Source: Microthyrium microscopicum (taxonomy: Eukaryota; Ascomycota; Dothideomycetes; Microthyriales; Microthyriaceae). From it: 64,000 nt of DNA. Location of the stretch: assembly GCA_010405405.1 (NCBI GenBank), contig MU004240.1, positions 960,882-1,024,881 of the forward strand. The letters are read 5' to 3'. Both the position numbers and the translations under genes were made by a program. Shown one piece after another: positions 56,689 to 64,000 of the stretch (its first letter is position 1; each line of letters opens with the position of its first letter). Under the pieces are notes generated by a model. The model ran no database searches. It saw only the letters and a list, made by a program, of their open reading frames with translations, and was not told where the DNA came from.

Positions 56689-57700
56689 ATGGTCAAGTCT
56701 CCTGAGATATTAGCGTTTGTAAACGCCCTTTCCAGGCTATTGGGATGGACATAGTAAGCCATGCCACTGCTCTCATCATACTGGAAGCGTTTTTAACTCA
56801 AGAAGCTTCCTGGCGTGGTCTATCTCATTTTATGCTCAGCCATATTTGAATTGGCAGCGCAAGTCAACCCAAGGTTTGGCGATAGACTTCCCGACATTGA
56901 ATTTATTAGGATTCGTATGCTATACAATCTCGACGGCGTCATTCCTGTGGTCACCCACTATTCGCTCTCAGTATGCGGCGCGCCATCCAGCGTCTCCCAA
57001 AACGACTGTACGATTCAATGATTTTGCTTTCGCTCTGCATGCGGCAATCATGTGTATAGTTACTTATTCGCAATTCTATTCTTCGCTATGGGGATTCAGT
57101 GTTGGCCGACGCCAGCGAGCAAGCCGGGGCGTTCTAGGAATCGTCCTGGCGAGCATCCTCTCTACCATCGTCATCGTCTTTGTAATTGCAGGAACTCCAG
57201 GAGGAGGAAACGATCCGGACGGTTGGGCTTGGATCGACTTGGTAAGCGCAAACCATTCTTTGGTACGTCGGAACCCGCTATTGACTCCTAAAGATTTATA
57301 CGCTAGGGTATATCAAATTGGTTTGCTCTCTGATCAAATATTGTCCTCAAGTCTTTCTCAATTATAAGCGAAAGTCTACTGTTGGCTGGAGTATCTTGAA
57401 CATCCTTCTGGATTTCACCGGCGGCATTCTTTCTCTGATGCAACTGATTATCGATTCAAGTTTACAAGGAGACTGGTCTGGAATCATTGGAAACCCCGTA
57501 AAACTTGGACTATCGAATACCAGTCTCTTCTTCGACGTGATTTTCATGGTTCAACACTATGTGTAAGTAAAGTCTCGCGTATCTTGAGAGTCATTCTAAT
57601 TATTGACAGCCTCTATCCTGCCGATCTAGAACAGATTCCCGATCATTATGACCGGGACGATAGCCGAGCAACCAGAGAAGAGCAAGAACCCCTTTTGTGA
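56689..57700 (+). CDS. Cystinosin-like PQ-loop lysosomal/vacuolar transporter
   Basis: Four exons (56689-56753, 56806-57241, 57294-57562, 57610-57700) encode 286 residues. Two PQ-loop repeats are visible: [20 protein letters not shown] near the N-terminus and [20 protein letters not shown] in the second half, each followed by a membrane span, with about seven spans in total. The first repeat has AQP in place of the usual PQ dipeptide. [15 protein letters not shown] and [19 protein letters not shown] match cystinosin, the proton-coupled cystine exporter of lysosomes and vacuoles (Ers1 in yeast). The C-terminus ends EEQEPLL, an acidic dileucine-type sorting signal, which supports vacuolar targeting. 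The second acceptor, CTAAAG|ATT, restores the family sequence. Confidence 0.9.
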
Positions 57701-59656
57701 CCACACTTGCAAGCCTGACGCGACTTCCTTGTCGTGTGGATTGATATTGTGTAGATCACAAGAGCAATACAATTCAACAAGGACCACCATAGTAATCAAC
57801 TATGGGCCTGACCTTGGACTTATCTTATTTGCCTAGGAGTGAAGACAAGTTTGGCAGGTTCCTGGTACCTGGAAAGTGAATCATAGGCAGCTTTTGAATG
57901 TGACAGCTTACACGTTCAGCTAGCATTGGAAATTATCATCGAGGCTTATGTGCACTTTGCTACAATAGCAACACTACATACATGGTTTAACAGCATGGAT
58001 TCTCGATCAATCATGCTTTTGGCTAGTTCAGGCCACCAAGATAGATGAATCAAGTTTTTGCTTGCCTCGTCGAGTGCATGCCAATAATAAAATCATCTCT
58101 ATTTCGACCGTCATGGATTTTACGCGATTATCAGATTTCCGAGTTCATCACGGACTTCTTCGCAAGTTCGCCATCTGAGGCTAGCCTTCCATAAGCTTAC
58201 CGACTCGAAGTTGCATTTCAAATCTTAGCGGATATTCTCTACCACAACGTTCCCACGTGCACTTGTGTCTGAACCATTGATTTCAACCAACCGTAGCACT
58301 AAATTCGACGTCTGGAGCCGACTTGAAGCATTGACATGATGGGTCAAACGTGAGGTCGTGCCGTACGCCATTTCCTTCGACGTTGACATGAACGCGGGAT
58401 GCCGCGCAGAATAATATCCATTTTCGTGGTGGCGCTGTATGAGCAAGCTGGCAAGGCTGGCTATCAAGTAGCAAATACGGTCAAGACCGAGAAAGATACG
58501 GCCTGGGCTCCCTGTAAAGTTCGCGAAACCTTGCGATTATCAACGCCGATTCTTGTAATAATCGGGCCGTAGCAACAATCTCAACTGTTGGCTTATTTTT
58601 GAAAATTTGTGGCATGATCGATTGCTCATAGATCGAATTGATTGAACCCCCCAGTCATTGAATTTGGAAACTTCCCTGATAATCAGCTAACTAATCAAGG
58701 ACAGTTTACGAGGATACTATTAAGAATGTGCCTATAGTCTGGCGAATCTAGAAATCTCCGTAATTGGTGCATGATAGCCTGGTCAGGAGGCCCTTGTTGT
58801 TGGTTCACAGTGATAGGCACATCGGCTTGATAGCAAAAGGCTGGCGGTGGCCTCATCACATTGATTCGTTGATTGAGATAAAAAGCATCCATGAATCGCA
58901 TCATAGCTTGAACCCAGGCTGACCAGCAAGATGCGGCACATTGCCGATTTGCTGCGCTTCGCCCCAGATGTCAAGGCTCGTTTTAGCCTCATGAGCTAAC
59001 AAAAAAAGATCAAAGGATAGAATCTGACTCGTCAGAGAGTGACAGACACGAAATCGCGCGCCAATCAGACTTACAGGCGGCCATCTAGGCGATCGACAGC
59101 GTACATTTAGAGTTCTATCATAATTCGTAGTGGTTTCTGCATGCGGTACTGGTACATGGTAGGCACGCTTAAGCCTGCACAACCCCTTTTCGCGTGATAT
59201 GTTTCATACTCCAACATCACTTCATTATTGCCTTGCTCTTTTTCCTCCCTCTATCCCCCGAGGTTGCACTATCTTGCGAGCACCTAGCTGGCGAATTACT
59301 TGGGTTATTTGACCACCGTAGCTTGCCAAAAAACAAGTTTAGTATCGGTCCGTTTGATCTCATCCTCGCTCGAGATCTAGAGCTCACAAGCTGCACTCCC
59401 ATCAATGAGATGCGTTTGTCGAGGATCCGGCCCTCCACGCGACATCAGTCTATCTCCCGTAGCGGCTTGCGCACACTAGCCAGTAGTGCCTCATGCGTCT
59501 GCTTCAAAAGTCCAAACCTTGTCCCATAGATGATAGAATACCTACAGCATTGCTTACCTCTTAAGCAGCTAAGTATCTACGTTAGCCTACTCTCCTATGA
59601 GAGACATTGCATCTTTCCAGCACTCTTCGTTTTAACTAAGGTACCCAAAAGATTAC

Positions 59657-59678
59657 ACGTAGCCTTGTAAGGCTACGT
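59657..59678. repeat. Inverted repeat, 10-bp arms with 2-bp centre
   Basis: The arms acgtagcctt and aaggctacgt are exact reverse complements separated by gt. It could form a small hairpin in RNA or be a dimeric protein-binding site. It sits about 640 bp before the RGS-LOV start. Confidence 0.6.
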
Positions 59679-59708
59679 TGCGCAAGTGACAGATACTTGG
59701 TGTCCATA

Positions 59709-59748
59709 TCCTACTATCCTACTATCCTACTATCCTACTATCCTACTA
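59709..59748. repeat. Short tandem repeat, tcctacta x5
   Basis: Five perfect head-to-tail copies of an 8-bp unit. This is a minisatellite likely to vary between strains. Confidence 0.9.
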
Positions 59749-60314
59749 CTAAAAAATCCGATAGTTCGGGTCAGTATTAAGCTCCAAGACATGGGCTTTT
59801 CGCAATCATAGGACCCATATAGGCCATGGTTTTAGCATGCCGCCACGATCGGATCAAGTCTACCAGATGCCAGAAGTTAGAGCGCAAGGCCTCCCATCCG
59901 AAATTCAATGTCATGTATGTCATCCTAGACTAAAGATCCACCTTGAGCCACTTTTGCTTGTCCCACGGAGTCTGCTGAACTGTGCTTCCATGACCTTGTC
60001 CTGTATACGCGCCCATCCAATTGCTTCTTCTTCTGCTGGTCAGAATCCAGGGTCCTGGTGAGTATCATTCTGGTCCCATGTTTCCTCTCCTTAAATCACA
60101 AATGATCAATTATTGTGATGCCTAGTTGGTCTAACATATAAAGACTGGTACACTCGGCCCCGCGGACGACTACCTAATTTAGTGTCGATTTAGTATTGAA
60201 GCTTTCGCTAGACCCTCAATTTCCAGCCATTGATGCTCTCGTCATACGGTAAACTAAACGTCCAGACTTTGAGTTTCTTGGTAGGGCCCACAACAGTACC
60301 TACGCTAATCCACA

Positions 60315-62919
60315 ATGATGGGTTCTCCATTCACCACTCAGGCTACGGGGTCCATGGTGTCATTGGTGTCACAACTGCTTCCAGGTGCCCCAAGTCAATC
60401 GAACGACTTTAGCCGGCTCCGATTAAAGACCAAGGATTCCATTGATAGTTTGCGCCAAAAGATATCTTCTTCCTTTCGACCTCACTCATCAGGTTCAACA
60501 CCACGACGACGAGCAACAGTCTCAATCCGGCCCCAAACAGCTCCAACATCTTCACTCCTTGAGCACTACCCATACCAGAATAAATCGGAAATCATGCTGC
60601 ACAGTTCTGCGCACAGAATGCCAAACAAAATCGTAAAACGCAATCCTAGGCTTCTCAGTCCACTGCCCCAGGATGCTCCACCAGATCATGTGCCATCTGC
60701 GGGCTCAAGTCTGTACGGTGAAGCAGATTTCGAGCCTCTTATCGACGACGACTATATTCCAACCTCTGCAAAGCCGTTGATCAAAACCCAGGAGCAGCGC
60801 GCTCAGCGAAGACGATCTCCATCACCCCAACGTTCGTCAAAAGTGGATTCTAACTACGAGCCACCAAAAACGCCAGATACGCCACACCACCGCATAGATT
60901 CGGTCCTAGCTGTCAATGATGAGTAGGTTAACCCAGAGAACTTAAACTTTTGATGTCTCCACGTGGATTAAGTCTAATCTCATCTTGTAGATCTTCACAT
61001 TATCGCAGGAAATCAATCGTAGATTCAATCACAACCTCTTCACTGACCAATTCCCCGCGAGAAGTCGCTTCCGTGAACTCGGCCATTTCTACAGAGACTG
61101 CGACGTCTGTTCATGGTTGGGGACTGGCTCCACTTCAAGCATCAAGCGTACTCGATGAGACCGAGAAATTGGATCCAGTCCTAGAAGATGACCCGGCGTC
61201 TTACGATCTGGTGTCACCGCCTTCAATGGACAGTCGCAAACAGTTTTCCATCGAGGAGCGCATGGAGGAGATGTTTTCAAAGGAACATTTGCAAGAAATC
61301 TTTTCAGATCCTTCGTCCATGTTGAAGTTCACAACATTTTTGACTCATCATCGACCACAGTCTATTCCACTTCTTATCTACTATTTAGATGCGTTGAAGT
61401 CCATCAAAGCAGTCCAATATGCCAATGCGATCGCCGAATCTCTTACCCCCATAGACGATATGGCGTTCACCAGAACAAATGTCTCCAAGACTGCGAATGA
61501 GTCACTCGAAACAAGAGCCCAGCAGGCATTTGATGCGCTGCTCCGAGAGGATTTGCCAGCATTCATCGCACAGGTTTTCATCAAAGTGGTCGATGCCAGT
61601 GTGAGGCAAAGAGTAACCTGCTCATTACCCGATCATCTACGAGACGCTTCTGAAGGACTCGCAGAAGTATTTTGTCTTACAGATCCGTCCCGACAAGATA
61701 ATCCCATCGTTTTCGCCTCTGAGGAGTTCCATAAGACAACGCAATATGGAGTCGAATATGCCATTGGGCGCAACTGTCGATTCCTCCAAGGTCCCAACAC
61801 TAGCAGAGATAGCATAAGACGATTGAAAGAAGCCACATCAGCAGGTAAAGAGGCATGTGAAATCTTCTTGAACTAGTAAGTGTTGTGTCCACCTTCCAAG
61901 AAGTCTGCTAACAGACAAAAGTCGCCGCGATGGCTCTCCATTCATGAACCTCCTCATGGTCGCCCCATTGACTGACAGCCGCGGTGTCACCCGCTACTTC
62001 ATCGGCGCCCAAGTCGATGTAACTGGTCTTTGCAAAGACGCCACCGACCTCGAAGGTCTTCGCCGTATAATCAGCAAGAAACAAAAGTCCACCAAAGACG
62101 ATGCTGACGATGATACCGAGCCCATGACTATTATTCCCAGCCTCCCTAGCAGCGACGACGAATTCCAGGAACTCAGCGAAATGTTCAATGACGCAGAAAT
62201 CGACATTGTCCGTAAACACGGCGGCCGCATGCATCCTCACACGATCGAAGATGAATACATCTCCCACCAATCGCTGACCAATCTCCCCATCCACACCCGT
62301 GATTTCACACGCGACCCTTCACGCACTGTCATCGCTGCGGACGAGGACAATTCACCCTCCTTTTATCCGTCACCAACACGCGGCCGTCTCCTCAGTGTCT
62401 ACCAAAACGTAAGTGGCCAAGTCCATATCTGAAAGTCCTCATTAACAATTCTAGTATCTGCTGTTGCGCCCAGCGCCCTCTCTCCGCATCCTCTTCGCGT
62501 CCCCCGCCCTCCGAACCCCCGGCATGCTACAATCGCCCTTCCTCAGTCGTATCGGCGGCTCCGCCCGCGTCCGCGACGAACTCGCCGCCGCACTAACAGC
62601 CGGCCGAGGCGTCACCGCCAAAGTCCGCTGGCTGCTATCAGGACGCGCAGCCCAAGACTCATCCCCCGGACGACCACGCTGGGTGCACTGCACGCCATTA
62701 CTAGGCAAGGGCGGCGCAATTGGGGTGTGGATGGTGATCTTGGTCGACGAAGAGGAAGGAGCAGGAAGTAGTGAAAGACAGAGGGGTGGACGGTTCAAGC
62801 TGGCGCCACCGGTTGGGGGTCGTATGGTTCGGCCGGAGAGCACGATGAGTCTGCGGTCAAGCAACCAAAATACGAGTAGGCGGTCGAGTATGGGGGGTAG
62901 TTTGGTAATTGAGGAGTAG
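60315..62919 (+). CDS. RGS-LOV photoreceptor (BcLOV4-like)
   Basis: Four exons (60315-60922, 60991-61875, 61922-62408, 62455-62919) encode 814 residues. The first 280 residues are Ser/Pro-rich and basic, probably disordered. An RGS domain follows at about 290-410 (FSIEERMEEMFSKEHL onwards), then a LOV domain at about 425-560 with the photoactive motif GRNCRFLQG, in which Cys465 would form the flavin adduct, plus the flanking NPIVFASEEF and GSPFMNLLMVAPL segments. The C-terminus (about 655-814) is Arg-rich. RGS followed by LOV is the layout of BcLOV4 from Botrytis, which moves to the plasma membrane in blue light by binding anionic lipids. The likely role is light control of G-protein signalling. 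All key flavin-site residues that can be judged are present. Confidence 0.93.
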
Positions 62920-63733
62920 AGAGGCGCAGGAAAGGGTATTGCTGGATATGTGGGCTTATGATTTCATGGTTTGACGTGGGAATGATGCATTGGGACTTTT
63001 CTAATGGGTATATGGTTTAGCGCATCTATATTCCCCGGCCTATTGGCATTTGGCATGGTTGGTGTTTGGGCTGTGAGGCCCAACAAGGCATTATTGAGGA
63101 TTTAATGTATATGTACATGTAGGATATTATGGACACATACATTTGGTATAGACGTTCTTGTATGACTTAATAACAGAGTAATGCTTCACAGCAGGTTTAA
63201 ATCATATTTGGTGAACTAGATCTATGTGGTGACACTACCTACTTTTGTGCGATAACCAAGGAATTCTAATATGCTTTCATGTATGATCAAGACGCACAAA
63301 ATCGTCCTCACTTTCAGCTTGTTGTTTAGGATTAGTTGGCGTATAATGAAAACAGAATTACGTGTAGCTGTTACCATCAAATCCAAGCATTTCAGTCAAG
63401 GTGTTGCATTATCGTGGATGTTATATAGAACCCGCAGTTTCCATAATGCTGTTCTAGGAGATTCGAAACAGGGTGTAATTGGGTTTTCAACAATCTTATA
63501 GTCTAAAATGGTGGATCATGGCCGCCTACAAATGGAACTTGTAGAGATTTTCTAAGCAGTTCGTCTATCATATGTCGAAATTCTCGCGTGACCTGTATTG
63601 TCTTGACCTCTTCAATCGAGAAAGCCCTCAATCCTTTCCATCGTCAACATTCTCCACCTCTCCGAATATTGGATAGAAAAGCCTACAAGATATCACAAGA
63701 CCAACTGAAAATACAAAGACATCAAGGCAACCA
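62920..63733. other. Intergenic
   Basis: 814 bp between two plus-strand genes. Frames such as 63271-63501 are short and featureless. It holds the RGS-LOV 3' UTR and the promoter of the next gene. Confidence 0.4.
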
Positions 63734-64000
63734 ATGGCGCTTGCCAGCTTTCTCTTCATCTTCACGATGCTTGTCTCTTGTTGGATAACCCGCAGGTGCT
63801 TCAGACGACCAAATCCGCCTCCAACATCCCAGCACAGCAAAGACTACCTCCTTGCCATCAACATAGCTCCCAATGCACGCGAGTTTATCTTCTTGGTCCT
63901 ACAGATGGCTCATATTGCCCTGACGATTCAAGATCGAATAAGTCCCTCCTTGTTGTGCCCGAAGCCAGCCAACCTTAACGCCCAGTACTTCGCTTGGACG
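63734..64000 (+). CDS. Isoprenylcysteine carboxyl methyltransferase-like protein, 5' part only
   Basis: An open frame of 89 codons starts at the ATG at 63734 and runs off the end of the window. The protein starts MALASFLFIFTMLVSCWI, a membrane segment, followed by RRPNPPPTSQHSKDYL, a second hydrophobic helix around EFIFLVLQMAHIALTI, and CPKPANLNAQYFAWT. An N-terminal span, a Pro-rich loop and a CPxPxNLN-FxW segment resemble the uncharacterised fungal proteins related to isoprenylcysteine carboxyl methyltransferases. The catalytic C-terminus lies beyond the window, so the call is tentative. Confidence 0.5.
   Translation, partial: MALASFLFIFTMLVSCWITRRCFRRPNPPPTSQHSKDYLLAINIAPNAREFIFLVLQMAHIALTIQDRISPSLLCPKPANLNAQYFAWT

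Larger units (their letters stand above)
57701..60314. other. Long intergenic region upstream of the RGS-LOV gene
   Basis: 2.6 kb with only short frames; the longest (59194-59529, +) has a hydrophobic start but no recognisable domain. It includes an 8-bp tandem repeat and a perfect short inverted repeat listed separately. It probably holds the long promoter and leader of the light-sensor gene. Confidence 0.4.

Noticed and set aside
59709-59748. Tandem repeat as a CRISPR-like array
   Set aside because: The units are 8 bp and directly adjacent without spacers, and the genome is fungal.

Overview
The window looks like nuclear DNA of a filamentous ascomycete (Pezizomycotina). Genes are split by short GT-AG introns, often with a CTAAC-type branch site. 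The gene content is typical of such fungi: a HET-domain protein, an HsbA-type wall protein, a CE5 esterase, a sphingolipid C9-methyltransferase and an RGS-LOV photoreceptor. The RGS-LOV gene, together with an AT-rich repeat block beside a gene-rich block, fits a Leotiomycete (Botrytis/Rhynchosporium-like), but that placement is inference. Exon chains were built by hand; every multi-exon gene listed as intact sums to a multiple of three.

Layout. 1-5280 is an extremely AT/TpA-rich block without genes, consistent with transposon debris altered by repeat-induced point mutation (RIP). It ends sharply, and ordinary sequence follows. 5686-16292 carries, mostly on the minus strand, NRDE2, a broken dienelactone hydrolase (+), a family 2 glycosyltransferase, a small secreted or anchored protein and an amino acid permease. 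17999-26688 holds ALG7 (+), a large fungal membrane protein with a glycosylated ectodomain (-) and the peroxisomal multifunctional beta-oxidation enzyme FOX2 (+). 27847-35175 holds phosphofructokinase (+), a histidine phosphatase with micro-exons (-) and a HET-domain gene (-). 37870-45127 holds an MFS transporter (+), a nucleotide-kinase-like pseudogene (-), the C9-methyltransferase (-) and an HsbA-like protein (-). 46430-51451 holds a MYND protein (+), a HET 3' remnant (+), a cutinase-family esterase (+) and an RRM/RGG protein (-). 52248-64000 holds the NuA3 subunit Nto1 (-), a cystinosin-like PQ-loop protein (+), the RGS-LOV protein (+) and the 5' end of an ICMT-like methyltransferase (+).

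There is no sign of a biosynthetic cluster. The genes are mostly independent housekeeping, surface and signalling functions. The most notable observations are a BcLOV4-type light sensor, a 13-nt micro-exon carrying the catalytic RHG of a phosphatase, a TGA inside the Walker A loop of a kinase-like gene, and the AT-rich block with a decayed tandem repeat of about 130 bp. No tRNA, rRNA or CRISPR array was recognised.
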